A stretch of 64,000 nucleotides of DNA from Hygrocybe punicea (GCA_963556145.1 OY744468.1:4154001-4218000), one strand, 5' to 3'; positions 34,340 through 47,132 are shown, counted from the first letter of the stretch. Translations and numbers: made by a program. Notes: generated by a model from the sequence alone, not told the origin.

Positions 34340-36852
34340 TCATGGTCGCTCATGAGTGACCGATCGCCGCGGCTGATGCTTGGGCTCGGCCGAAATTGGT
34401 GTAGGCGGAAGCTCTCTGTCCCGATCCCGCTCCCGCTCGAACGACGCGGGAGGTACCGTTGACGTCAGAGACGCCGATGACAGCATCGGTGACACACGCT
34501 CCGGATACGTGCTTATGTCGTCCTGGGCATGCATCACGGGCGGGTTGGACAGCGGTGACGGCACGGAGTAAAAGGAATTTGAGGCAGGCGTGTAAGGCTG
34601 GTGACCATCCGCCGCCTGACTTTGTGAGTGTGGGGAATAGTGCACGAAACTCACAGAGGACGCTGGAGGTGAGGGCGATGGGGTCAGGGTGTCCAACCCT
34701 TGGTGGCTGGCGTGAGTGTAGACTTCGCTTCCGGAGACAGAGCCAGCAGAGAACGAGCCGTCATACCCACCACGCCGAGCGGGTGTATACGAGGGCGAGC
34801 CGGAGACAGGCGGCGTTGCGGATTCCCGCTTCGCGACAACTACTCCCTTGTCTTTTCGTCGACGCTGCGTCGTCAAATTGTGCCCTTCCTTCTTGGCGCG
34901 AGATCGCGCATAACGGAGGCCACACCTAGGTGATTGATTGAGTTGGAAATGAAGAAAGACAGCGTTACAACTTACGCGTTGCATAACTCCTTCTTCCCAC
35001 TGGGGCCTTTCCTCCACTCAGGGCTCTGTGTCGCTTTGCAACTGGAGCATTTCAAGACACCCACGGGACGGTTTCCGGCGCTTCTTCCGCCAGGTCCGTA
35101 GTGGTCTCTGGTAGTTCCCGGGCTGACACGGCGTCTTGGTGGTGGCACGACAACGTTTACCGGAGAAGGTGGCGAAGCTGTTTCGCTGGCAGAGCCCGCG
35201 GTCGAATAAGTGTAAGCTGGCGAGCCTTCGGATGCCGCGGTGTCCGACTCCAAGTACGGAGCCGGCTGTGACGGCCACCGCTGACTCTGTGGCGGCGGAT
35301 AAGATCCAGAACGCAGATGGCTCACCGCCGGTGGGAGGGGCGAAGTCGAGTGAGTAGGACTAGGTGAATTCCACGAATGATATGGCTGTTGATGAGATGT
35401 TGACGGCTCGCTTCCTTGGGACCAGTGAGAAGGAGAGTATTGTGCGGGGTCGTGCTGCGACTGCTGCGAGAGGTAATTACTATATTGCGGAGAAGACGAC
35501 GGGAGGACATAGGGGGCGCTGTGTTCGTAGTACTGGTGGGGCGATTGGGGGACGTATGTGTTGGGGCCGTAGCCCATTTGCATAGTTGACGCTGAGGCCC
35601 CAGGAGTGCGAGAATGGGGGTTAACCTTGTGGCAAGCAAAGATAACAGTGCCTGTGGCACGTGAGGTTGTGGTCAGCGGTGGCCCAGTAAGAAAACAACC
35701 CAGTACACACCATGTGGTGTGAAAACGCTCTCGACCTCCCCCATGATGTTTGGCATGGTCTGCATTGCCTTGTACCGCCTGGTGCAGCTCGTTTTGGCGT
35801 CGTTCGGACTTTGTATGCCAGAGCCGATCTGGACGTCCTCCACTAATTTGGCAAAATCTCTACCTGTGGGCCCGTGACCGTGATCCGGAGGCCAGCTGAT
35901 GAGCAACGGTCTGCCTTGCTGGTTGGACAGAATCTGAAAGACCCGGGACATGCTTCCGGATTGGGGAATAAACACCAGGAGACGGCGGTAGAGTAGTTGG
36001 ACCTGCTCCATGGTCATGCCAGTTGTGCCACACCAGTTGGTCCAACCAGTTTTGTTGAGCTCGTCGTTGTCGTTAGGGGTGAGGTCGACGACAGCGTGGA
36101 TGAAGCAGAGGACAAGACCCTCGGCTGCCCAGTTGATGACGATGTCGACGGCCATGTAGTTGGCGTCCAAAGCGATTTTGTCTGCATCTGTCCAGAGTGA
36201 AATAGTGCTCTGGCAGCCCAGTTGGCGACGGACTTTGGACAGGCGCGAAAAACGCACGCTGGAGTTGGTAGTCAGTATTACGTCGAGATGCCATGTGTTG
36301 CGGATGGAGTGCACTTGCCGAGTCACACTGCCATGCAGTGTTCTACTCTCGAGGACGCTTCCCAAATCATATTTGGCGGTTGCTTGTTCATCGGGGTGGA
36401 CGAAAGTAAGGAGAGATTTTCCGACGAGGCCATCGGCTTGTTCACCAAGGTGGCTAGTGAGGACAGGGTCGGTGTAGATGAAGTGCAAGTTTGATGATAG
36501 GAGGGACCAGTCTGTTGAGGCAAGGGAGTGAGTTGGCTGAAGTGATCGAAACACGATCGTTGAAGCCAATGGGGGACATACAACATCGAGTCTCGCCGAC
36601 TTTTGGCAAGTTGGAATTGGAGCGATCGCATGCAAAAGACTGCTGGTGGGGACTGTTCTGGAGCTGAGGGGTGCAATTTGGTTGAGATGGTAAGGACTGG
36701 CCGGAGTAATCGTCATAGGAGGAGGAGGAGGAAGAGGAGGGCATTTGGTTGACCCTGGTATTGGCCTGATTCTGGTTCAGAACGGAAATTTCAGCGAGGT
36801 CTTGCTGTGGAACATGTTCGTAGCCTCGTTGTGACTGCATGAGGAAGCTCAT
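34340..36852 (-). CDS. WC-2: White-collar-2-type PAS/GATA transcription factor
   Basis: Minus-strand exons give an N-terminal Gln/Ser-rich segment (MSFLMQSQRGYEHVPQQD) followed by a PAS domain (YWSLLSSNLHFIYTDPVLTS; GKSLLTFVHPDEQATAKYDL; TLHGSVTRVRFSRLSKVRR; closing HGTVIFACHKV). A long Ser/Pro/Gln/Tyr-rich linker comes next. It ends in a GATA zinc finger (CSSCKATQSPEWRKGPSGKK, then ELCNACGLRYARSRAKKEG) and a disordered tail. WC-2 proteins partner the blue-light photoreceptor WC-1 and bind light-responsive promoters, controlling light responses and fruiting. The flavin-binding Cys motif of WC-1 LOV domains is absent, as expected for WC-2. One intron (36259-36318) needs a GC donor. The gene is divergent from the Yar1-like gene. 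Confidence 0.92.
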
Positions 36853-37260
36853 GGCGGAAATGCGGGGGGTAGGATTGGATGTGGCCGATTCGGTGACGAT
36901 GAGCAGGTCGTGAACGAGATCGATTGTACGAGGAGGGACAGGCTGTTAGGGGTTTTGGGCGACAAGGGAGAAGTCAGGCGGTGCTGGAGACGGATGAGAC
37001 CGCGCAGGACAAGGCCCGTTTGAGCGGTGTCTCACTTAAATTGAACAGCCGGCAAACGTTGGTTCGGCTTACAAGCTCACAGATTAACACTAGGATGCAC
37101 TCTGGTTAATGTATGTTGTTGTGCTCAACGCTGCGCTGGGCGATGACGGGACTGGTCGCCTGTCGCCAGCAGCGTTGCCCAGGTTTGAGCCCAAAACGGG
37201 TGCGATCGGTGTAAGATCGTTGTTAAAGATCCGACAGCCGTTGCCGACGTATCGCTTTCA
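36853..37260. promoter_or_regulatory. Divergent promoter region, WC-2-like gene and Yar1-like gene
   Basis: About 410 bp separates the two start codons. No TATA box or known light-response element could be assigned by eye. Short open frames here have no support. Confidence 0.4.
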
Positions 37261-37984
37261 ATGATGGCAGAAACAAATATTTGGGTCGCGGCAGGAGACG
37301 GTGATCTGGTGCGTCCATCTTCAGGCTGGCGAGTCAAGCAGAAACACTGACTGGTGGGCGTAGAACCGTGTACGAGTGAGTGTCTAAACTGCTACTACTG
37401 GTAATCAGGCTAATCAGTGTCAGGCATTGGTCGAACATCAAAGCAAGCACAGCGAACAACCCTACAATGTAAATTTTAGTGATGCTGATGCGCAACATTT
37501 GCAGTGATATCTCCAAACGAGTCTGATCCATTCACGTACACACCCATGTCCGGTCTCCCTGGTAATTGCATCGTTTTAGCAAGCTGACCACAGCTCTTGA
37601 TAGGCATGCTGCTGCATCGTATGGTCACATCGAGGTCCTGGAATACTTGATCTCCAAAGGTGATGTCCTTGATTGCATGCGATTTAATGATCCCATGGTA
37701 CCAACCAATTGCAGGTGGGGATGTGAACATCACTGATGGCGACGGTGATACCCCCTTGTATACTGTTGAATCTGTGGAGACCGCGCGATTCCTTGTCGAG
37801 CATGGTGCAAGGGTGGACGTTCTCAACCACGAAGGTGTCTCGGTACGATTTTTTATTCTGGTTACCAGCACTGCCAATGATTCGGCTGAACGATGATGCC
37901 CAGGCCATGGACCATGTTGAAGAAGAGTTCCCGGACGTGGCAGCCTATCTGAGGACCGTTGTTGATCATGATCAGAAGTGTTGA
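37261..37984 (+). CDS. Ankyrin-repeat protein, Yar1-like
   Basis: Six exons (37261-37308, 37424-37442, 37505-37547, 37604-37659, 37715-37842, 37904-37984) join to 375 nt, or 124 residues, if intron 2 uses a GC donor (gcaagc at 37443); other joins give a stop. The protein starts MMAETNIWVAAGDGDL and contains ankyrin-type units SDPFTYTPMHAAASYGHIEV, GGDVNITDGDGDTPLYTVES and ETARFLVEHGARVDVLNHEG. It ends with FPDVAAYLRTVVDHDQKC. Small proteins of this kind resemble yeast Yar1, the chaperone of ribosomal protein uS3, though ankyrin similarity is weak evidence of function. Exon 2 borders are the least certain part. Confidence 0.75.
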
Positions 37985-38114
37985 TCATGATCGCGCCCAA
38001 TGTAGCGATCACTCGATCAGGAAACGTCAAGCTCGACGTCGGGAAAGGTACCGCTGCCTCGTGTCCGTCCTGCTTATTAAGTACAGCAGAAAAATAATTA
38101 TTTAGTTTTAAAAA

Positions 38115-41058
38115 ATGGACTTTGTCTCGCTCTCTGCGTTCACGACCCTCCAAGACATCGCTCACTCTCCGGTCGTAAATATCGTAGAAAATGCCCGAGC
38201 AAAGGGCTACGACACAGTCTCCCTCCCACTCACAACACAGGCTTGGAAGCAGCGCTGGTCCGATATGTGTCTGATCCCAGCCGGGAGCTCTCACAATAGG
38301 GATTTGGCTGCAGAAGCCCGTGCCGAAGCCTGGAGGGCAAATCCCCGCTTTTTGCACGATGAGGTCACCATATCTCGTCTCGGTTCGTCTTCCTCCTCAC
38401 TCCCTCGTCGAAATCTACGTCTGAATGAGATCCACAGACGAAGCAGCCGGCGTCGTCGTAATGGTATCCGACTGGCTCGAGCTCGATGCTTCCGATCCTT
38501 GGGTGCGATACGACTCTGAAATCGTAATTCTTCTCCCCCCTTCCACGCCAGCATCACTCTTATCATTTGCTAGGCTCTGCAGCAGGAACTGGCATTTGCT
38601 TCCCATCTTGATGTCCGCAGTGCAATCCTTCCACCACCTCGCCATCGTGCCCATGTGGATTCTTATGCCCGCGCCGTCCACTCTTGCCTACAAAACACTC
38701 CGTACATCAATCTGTCAATTCGACTCCCCGTCTATGATCCTTCCGTATTCCACGTCGGTTCATCGTCAGCCAACTCCCGCTCCTCAACCGCCTCAAGAAC
38801 ATTACCTCACACTCCACTACTGGTGGTCCCCACCGAGAATTCACAACTCGAGCAGTCCCCCGATGGACATCTGAACGCAACTTGGGAAATATGGGACGTC
38901 ATCCGGTCAATTTGCGACTACAGTCCTCGACTGACTTTAAGTATGGCCTTTCAATCGTGCTACTCTCTTTTCCACCTGTCTAATTTCCTCCCCCATTTCA
39001 TAGCCCTAGATCTCACGCCTCCCTTGCCTTTAACATTGGGCGCCCTTAGTAGATGGGCTGCAGAATCCGTTCGATTCCTATTCCTCCCCTCATCCACCTT
39101 TATCGCAAATACAAAAGGGTATCCGGTGCTCCCTAAAGGAACACAATCCTTCATCCGGGATAGCATGGCAGCGAGTATCTTTTCTCCCTCCATCTCAAGT
39201 TACCCCCGCTGACGAGACTAGAACGGACGCAGCATCGACCCACGGTGATTCTGTCCGGTGTAAACCTCGGGGTGCATAGCCGCGGCGGTGAGGCCGCGTA
39301 TTCTCAGTATGTTCGCCATTTGGAGAAGACCAGCGCCATGGCACAGGCTGTACGCAAAGTTGGGACATTGGAGAATTTTACGCGAGGTTATGGGGATTAT
39401 CTACAGGCACCACTTCAAGTCAGTTGATACACCCGCCAAATCTGGAAATGCTAACGCATTATATTGCTCATCCAGCCTCTAATGGACAACTTGCAGAGCG
39501 CAACGTACCACATATTCGAACAGGATCCTGTCAAATATAAACACTACGAAGAGGTAATCCAGAATCTGTGCCTCTAATGTCCGGTTCTGAATGGCTAGAG
39601 TAGGCGATGTATCTGGCTTTGATGGAATGGCCTAAAATGGAGCGGATGTGAGCCCTTTCGACCGCGTACTCAATTGAAACGGCTCACGATTTGGCCTAAG
39701 AGTATTCTGTATCGCGGGTGCCGGGAGGGGTCCTCTCGTTGCTCGGTGTTTAACAGCCATCGAACGATCGCACCGAGAAGCTTTTATTTATGCCGTGGAG
39801 AAGAACCCTAACGCCTTCGTTACGTACGTGCCGCTGTCTTTCTTCATTCTGCGTGGTCCCTGGGTTGAACACCAACAGTCTGCAGGGCAGGCAGCAAAAT
39901 GAATGGGGTGCACGAGTAAATATACTCTTTGGCGATATGCGGTTCATCCAAGTGCCCGAAAAGGCTGATATTTTGGTCACGGAGCTTTTGGGCTCATTTG
40001 GGGACAACGAACTCAGTCCAGAGTGCCTCGATGGCGCAATGCGATTGTTGAAATGTACGTACTTGCGAGCACGGTTTTCTTGGTATTCCGTTAACCGTGC
40101 TGCCTTTTGGTCTGGTCTTCTGCACTACTTCTCATTTGATCGACATATCGCAGCGGATGGCATATCCATACCCTCGTCGTATACTTCGCATCTTGCGCCA
40201 CTTTCTTCTGCCAAGTTATATCAAGAAGCCCGTTCTAAGAACGACGAGAAATGCGTCGAAACTCCTTATGTCGTCATGTTCGAAGCGGTGAATATCCTGA
40301 GTGGCAATGGTGACGGCGACGGCGGGAGATGTGGTCCGCAGATACAGTCTTGTTGGGAGTTTGAGCATCCGAGGAAGGATGCTGTTCTTGATGACTTCGG
40401 TATGTATTATTTTATTTCGTGTGACTTGGGGGATGCTGAGCCAGCCATTCGTCCTGATGGACTCAGGCCTCCCGCTGACGAATAGTCACAATGTCCGTTC
40501 GGCCAAATTGACGTATCACATTCCACATGCGGGTGTGCTTCACGGGCTAGCGGGATACTTCGAAGCGGTGCTGTACGGGAGCGTCGGGCTAAGCACCCAC
40601 CCGCGCCGCAAGGATCGGATATCGAAGGATATGCTCAGTTGGTTCCCATTGTTCTTCCCGTTCAAGGTTCGTAGTTTGTTTTGTTTTGGATATTGATGTC
40701 TTTTTTTTCTTCTAATTATATCTTGGGTTGTTAGGAACCTTTGTTCCTCCCGAGTAACTCGGAGCTGCAGGTGTCGATCTGGCGCCTCACGAACCAACGC
40801 CAAGTGTGGTATGAGTGGTACGCAGAGTCATTTTTGCGCGTGTTGTCGTCGAACGGGGGTGCGGGACCTGGCGACCAGGACTACCGGACAACTCCCCCGC
40901 GCACAGCATCGCTATTCCCCTCGCATTCGACCCCTGTCGTGTCCGTTTCGAAGCATGAGCGGATGGCTGAGAATTCGTTGGCGTTAACGGAAATGGTCAA
41001 GATCGGGCAGACCAGTTTGCATAATCCAGGCGGACGAAGCAGCTGGATTGGGCTTTGA
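38115..41058 (+). CDS. PRMT5: Protein arginine methyltransferase 5 (PRMT5/Skb1/Hsl7 family)
   Basis: A multi-exon gene encodes all parts of PRMT5, the type II enzyme that symmetrically dimethylates arginine in histones and Sm proteins. The N-terminal TIM-barrel region contains YDTVSLPLTTQAWKQRW, INLSIRLPVYDPS, TWEIWDVIRSICDY and GYPVLPKGTQSFI. The methyltransferase core has FCIAGAGRGPLV (SAM motif I), AVEKNPNAFVT, and the double-E loop ELLGSFGDNELSPECLDGA. The C-terminal beta barrel includes GISIPSSYTSHLAPL, YFEAVLYGSVGLSTHP, FFPFKEPLFLP and RLTNQRQVWYEWYAES. The intron at about 39646-39692 is needed to join ERI to VFCIAGAG. The start at 38115 is preceded by an A-rich leader. It lies 130 bp downstream of the Yar1-like gene. 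Confidence 0.95.
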
Positions 41059-41123
41059 AAGTTTTACCATGAATGAATATGAAGAAGGGGTAGGTTGAAA
41101 CACTTTTTTTTTATCGTGTTTTA

Positions 41124-41166
41124 TTTTGGCAGTCATACTATAGTATTTTTGGCAGTCATACTATAG
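41124..41166. repeat. 20-bp direct repeat, two copies, upstream of transposase-exonuclease gene
   Basis: The 20-mer ttttggcagtcatactatag occurs at 41124-41143 and again at 41147-41166, 3 bp apart. It sits in the 268-bp gap between PRMT5 and the transposase-exonuclease gene, so it could lie near the element's left end. Confidence 0.8.
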
Positions 41167-41326
41167 CTGTGGCGAGAATAGGACCTATCTGAGTTTTAAA
41201 ACCTATACACATACAAACAAAAGTAACACGGTCAAACACTGCTTGGCGATTATCGTTGAGCGACGGTTGTTGGACGCGTCACGTCGTTCCTCCTTAACAA
41301 CCTTCATTCAAGTGCAAGAATTCGTC

Positions 41327-44300
41327 ATGGGGGATGGCGCCAGGAAACCCGGCCGCCCAAAAGGCTCGAAAAACGGCCCAAATGCCAAGAATGTGGGCAG
41401 ACCACGGAAGAATGGCGAGCCTCCACGGAAACGCCAATCACACCGTATGTAATCCCTGCAGTGTGACCGTGGCTTTCTCACATGTCGTTTTCATCATTCC
41501 AGACAATGAAATTGCAAATACCGATGGTTCTCAAGCTCAGGCACCTGGTTCTTCGGGGGGAGACACTGTGGGTGCGTAGTAGTAACATTTGCCGCTGTAA
41601 AAGTGTATTTATCTGCATACAGATACCACTGCAGAATGTGCCATTTTGATTCCCCCAAACACCCGCGGTGTTAATGAGAGCCTGCGACACGAACAAAGTT
41701 TGTGGATCCCCTTCTTTTCTTATCTCCCGTCTTCACCGCTCATTGAAAAATAGTTGCAAGTACGTTACACCGTGCAGTGACTGTTGATGCAAGCCCTGGA
41801 GTGGTTGATGGGACCACAGACGTCCCGGGTGATGAAAATATGGCTGTGATTGCGGGCACAGATGCACATCAGTGTGCAACGACAACGACAACGACAACGA
41901 CAACGCGAGCGAGTGAGAGTGTGAATACTCACACTGACTTGCAAGTGAGCGTGAATCGGGGCATGGTTGTAGGTGAAACTCCACATGTGGCTGCGGGCAT
42001 AACTGCGGGTGTGACGGTGAGCATGAGCGGATGAAAGAAGGGTTCCAGCGAGTAACACTTCCTTGCAGATGACAGGACCATATGACAATGCCAGTGGCAT
42101 GGCGAGTGGCCTCAGTAGTGCTCACTTGGAGGTGACGGGATTGTCATCGGGTATTCGGGACATTGATGACATTGATGAAGTACCCGATGGACCTGGTAAG
42201 CAGGTGCTTGACAACAGCTTCAATATCTCACGATATACACATAGATTTACCACCCAATTTTGATCGGTTGAGTCGGAATAATTATGGTGCGTTGGGACTA
42301 CATATGGGATCGAGAGCCGATTCAATGTTAATATGTCTTGAAGTCACGAATAGGCAAATTCAGCAGCATGGGACATGGCTGCCCCCGAAAGGATCATCTA
42401 TGGGCATCGTAGGTACTCAACGTCTCCCTCTACATCACGATTGCTTGCTCATGGTTGCTGTCAGGATTTGAAGAACCAGAGCAATATGATCAAGAACTCG
42501 ATGATGATGTGGAGTCTCTATTCGAAGGAATGAGATTGTCAAATGAGCAATCTGGTGACATCGACTTCTTACCAGTGCCCGATGATGATGAGGTGGACGA
42601 TTGCTTGGATAATGTCACTGGCGGTGTGGAACATTGTATGATGGGCAAACACATGCCTTCTAGTGGCAAACATGCATCTCCACAAAGATCAGCTATGCCC
42701 AAGTGGTTGGGTGATGACTATGCTGATACGCGAGAACGACTACTCCAGGAGATGAGAACCAATGCGTCCCGCCGACCAACATGTTATGATCGTGGCACCT
42801 TCATTGATGGAACTCCATACGCCTTCTTTTCTGCCGATCGAAAATATCAACCTGCACCTGAAGACTTTTACCGACCATCCTATTTCATATGGTTACCTCA
42901 TCTACTTGTTGATCGGATTCCCTGTCCCGCTTGTTCATCTGCGTCACGCAAAACTGCTGTTGGCAAAACTGTCTATCTCCGCTGCAATGGCTGGCCTCAA
43001 TCTCCACGACGTATTGTGGATCTCGAGCAATGTCTCTACATAATTGGTTACCGCTATTATTGCGGCCACGATGATTGCAAGAAAGCTTATCAAAGCTGGA
43101 GTCCTGCAATTCTGGCAGCTCTTCCTCGAGCGCTTTCAGCTCATTTCACACACCATCTCACATATCGTGGTGGACTCACGGATCAAGTTGTGGCACTAAT
43201 GCGTGCTTCTTTTCGTCATGGCATTGGTCCTGTGCCTTTTTCACAAATGATCCGAACAAACCATATTCAACACTACGAGAAATTACATTTGCAATATCTT
43301 GAGATGATTTATGCTCGGCTTCATTCAGCATTTGCAAACATGATCGGGAAACATCAGCCTTTTGGTCTGTTTGATGATCGTGATGGCTATGCGGGATACA
43401 CACCATCGGCACGATATTTTCGTGACTTCTACGTCAAGTTCCTTGCTTCGCATTCATCTGAAATTGATCAATATACATCAATGCTGTCGGCAAGGATACT
43501 TCATATTGATCATAGTTTCAAGGTATGTTTTCCATTATTTCAACTGTCTTGTCAATGTAATGTGGCTGAACTCAGGTTCCTAAACATCTCGGCCGGATAA
43601 ATGGTGTTCCTGTCTTCAATGCCCTACATATATGCACAAATGAACACTCCGAGCTTCGATCTCTACTTCTCACTCCAACAAAAGCTCATGATCAGTATAC
43701 CCCTGCTCTCCGTGAGATAGGGAAATCATTGGAAACCTATGGTCACAACCCAGTTCAACTTGTTTACACTGACAATGTTCGTGCCGACAAATCAGAGCTT
43801 GAGAGAATGTTACCTGATCTCTTGGCTGATGTTACACCTGTTCCGGACTCCTCGCTCGAACATCTCACTCTCCCCACCAATTTCTCCATCATTCTACTGT
43901 CATCCACATATCAAGTTAATACTCGACTCAACAGTATTATGAATGACTTTCATCAAGGAGAAGATGTTTTTGCTGCCATTGATATGGAATGGCCTGTTGA
44001 TCTTGTGAATGGAATTCAAGGACGTGTTGCCTTGATTTCATTAACCTTTGGAAAAGATATTTTTCTTTTGCCAGTGAGTCCCATTATAATAGATAATTAT
44101 TTGCAGATGACTGATATAAATTTAGCTCTCATCTTATTTGCAGAATGATGGATTTTTGCACCTTCCCAGTGCTCTTGTGACATTTCTCCAAGCATCACAT
44201 ATTCGAAAAGTGGGAGTTAAAGTGTCTGGAGATTTGACCAGGCTTTTCAATGACTGTGGATTTTCAACTGGCAAGAATACAGCTTTTACTGGTGCTCTTG

Positions 44301-46828
44301 AACTTGGTTCTTTTGCCAAGGAACGAAATGTGACTTCAAAAGCAAATATTGGACTTGCTGATTTGACTGCCCAGATCCTTCATCGATATCTTTCAAAAGA
44401 TCCAGCCATTCGTATCAGCACTAACTGGGCCAATCGCACATTAGATCAGGCACAGATCAATTATGCTGCTCTGGATGTTTTCGCATCATGGGAAATCTTC
44501 AAGGCACTTGTGGCAGTCCCACAAGGAGAAACTGTTGACGCTTCATCACCTGGAGGTACAGCCGTCTCCCTCTATTCTTCCGATCAATCTCGTGTGGTTG
44601 CGCATGGCCACATTGCTTTAGAACGGCCGAAAAAGTATCAAGGAATCAATATTTCCAAAACCCGCATCCTTGTCAATGTGACATCCATTTGCATTCCAGG
44701 ATATCTTGTACCAGGCGAACTACTTCCATCACAAACACCAACTCCATTCTCTTCTTTCCCCCCTCCCCCATTTTTACTGCTATACAAAGCAAAACATCTT
44801 CGAACATCTACTGATAATTCTATTCCCCGACCATACTACCTTTGCCCCACTCATGAGCCGACACTTTCATTGCCAGAACTGGACTTGGAATGTGCAGTCG
44901 CAGCCCAGCTTGACTCCAGGTTGGAGGAAGTGTCTAATTCGGAAGATTGGTGTCATGATCTAGACAGTGTGGAAAGGCCGGAGCAAAGACTTGAAGATTC
45001 TTCATCTGATCCATCTGCTGATATCCGTGCTCACAGGCTCTCCCATCTTGTCAACGAAAAAAATGATGGTGTTGGCATGGTGCGCTCTCGTGTTTTGGGA
45101 GATATTTGGCACCTCATGCACCAATTTCCCATCTCAATGCATCATGGTCTTCGTCGTCCATTTGCCCGAGCTCTTCGGGACACATTTTTCATACCTGATC
45201 CCAAAGACAAAGCCATTGTTGAGGCCTTTTTGGCATCAAAAGGGGTTTCTTGGAACTATATGCTTCAAGGTCATTCGGGTTGGCTATGGCAGCGGATCAA
45301 ACGGTTTGTACCTCCAGCCGAGCAGCTGTTGCCTCGTATTGCAAAGGTGTTACAAGCCTATGGCCCTCTTAAAGATTCAAAGACAGCGCTGCCACTTTTC
45401 AACGACAAAGCATGGGATATTTCCGAGTCGGTTCTAGAGAACATCCGTCGTGGCTACTATTCGGACCCTCCAAACATCGAACTTTATTATACCCGTGGCC
45501 GGGACAAATATGGGCTCATGAGATACAAATGTTGTCGAGGCACCAACACCATTGAAGGAGGAGTCCACCAAAACATCCATCGTTGGTTTGGATCATTCAA
45601 TGCCGGTCCTGATCTCGCAACCGAGCTTCTCCGTGACTATACCTTGTATCACAATTTGAAGGTGAGTGGATCTTTTCGTGGTCAGTCATGTGTGCAACTT
45701 GGACTTATCTGTGCTGTAGGTGGGAACATTCAATCGCACCGGAGTTCCATATCATGGTTCATTTGACATCTGGACAATAAATCGAATATCCCACCTGCTT
45801 GATCTGACCGCCAGCAAATTCGTGTCCCTCCCTTCAAATTTTGGCCCTGGGGGTTGGGTGAATGGCGACCGATATGTTCGATCAACGGAGGTATTTGGCA
45901 TTCTCCCCCTCTCCGAGCATGCTAGGCAAAGCCTCGGCATGCTTGTCTACCACCCTGGTTTTGCGTCAGAACAGAAGATTCGTCATCATTACCTTGCCAT
46001 CAAACAGAACACTCGTGTACCCATTTTGCCAATACACACAAAGGCAGAACGAGCCCTTTTCAGACTACTCGTTGCCGACTCGCAAGGGCTGTTTGCTGGG
46101 AGAAAAGAACCCAACTGGCAAGCTGTAGCCACGCGTTGGTCAGGCCATGCCGATGGCATCAGCATTTTTTACAAGGTATGGATGCGTCTTTAATCATTTT
46201 CTTCCTGATATCTTTTCCTTTTGGCCACACAGATTCCCGAACAGCTCAAGAACTATTGGAAGACGTGGAAGGAGAACGTCAACGAGAAAACATCGGTGCA
46301 ACTTAACCAAGCAACTTACGATGAGATTCGAACCATCCTGGCACCTGAAAATCACCCCATCGCACCAATACCCGTTGCGCGACCGATGCCGATCAGCCGC
46401 CAAGTCAATGATAGCGGTCAGCGACCGCCCGATGAGATGGTATCCAACTGGCATGTTGCGGATCTCCTCGGTCGTCATAGCCTCGGTCAATCGGCAATGC
46501 AATACGTCTATGGCGAACATCCGCCTGCTCAGCGACTTGAACCTGTAAATAGGAACAGGAAAAGGCCGTTACGCGAGGATACCGAGCATCCCGTCCTCGT
46601 TTCGAAACGAAAACCACGTACCTGCGTGCGGTGTCACAGAGCCGACTGCGAAGGCCGCTGGAACAGCAAGCCATGCGATTTTGTAAGTTTCCTGTCCAGG
46701 TTGCCTGTTGACAACGTACTCACCTTTCACAGGCAAACGATCGCGGTGAAGGGTCGTCCCGTCACGGCCAAATGACCCAGCGCAGTCTGTTGGATTCGTT
46801 CTATCAGAGTAGTATGGATACATCGTAG
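41327..46828 (+). CDS. DDE-type transposase with embedded DEDDy 3'-5' exonuclease domain and AT-hooks
   Basis: About 12 exons read without a stop, roughly 1,600-1,700 residues. The N-terminus carries two AT-hooks (RKPGRPKGSKNG; VGRPRKNG), then a Thr-run. A zinc-binding segment follows (IPCPACSSAS...YYCGHDDC) in a region I associate with DUF6729. The transposase core shows Asp in ILHIDHSFK (nt 43508), Asp in VYTDNVRADK (43771) and Glu in GTNTIEGGVHQNIHRWFG (45554). Between the second Asp and the Glu lies a complete RNase D/WRN-type exonuclease: AIDMEW (ExoI, 43981), KVSGDLTRL (ExoII, 44231) and INYAALDVFASWEIF (ExoIII YxxxD, 44462-44476). The C-terminus has a Cys cluster (CVRCHRADC) and SLLDSFYQSS, which resembles a PCNA-binding box. 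The mobile origin is inferred from the catalytic triad and family expansion; terminal repeats were not identified. Confidence 0.8.
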
Positions 46829-47132
46829 TAGGACATGCAGAAAATTGATATCGATGTTGACCCGTTTTGTGCGCTTTATTAATTAATTAATTAATTAATT
46901 AATTTTCTGTCGAGAGCCACAACTATAGGTCTACCGCCTTTATTTTTTCTGGTGGGAGTGCCACATAAGGGATATCTGATCACATGCACGAGACGCGTTT
47001 CTGATGTCGTTTTTCACGATAGCGAACACGCACGTCTCGCGCGGTTCATGCATGTTCTCCAGCTCTTGCAATAAATAATACTTGTCTCACTTCTTTCTCG
47101 GCGAATACACGCTATTCAACCTGTACTTTGCA
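46829..47132. other. Intergenic region with (TTAA)n tract
   Basis: A 27-bp (ATTA)n/(TTAA)n microsatellite lies at 46878-46904. The rest holds no recognised element. It separates the transposase-exonuclease gene from the giant GTPase-VWA gene. Confidence 0.6.
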
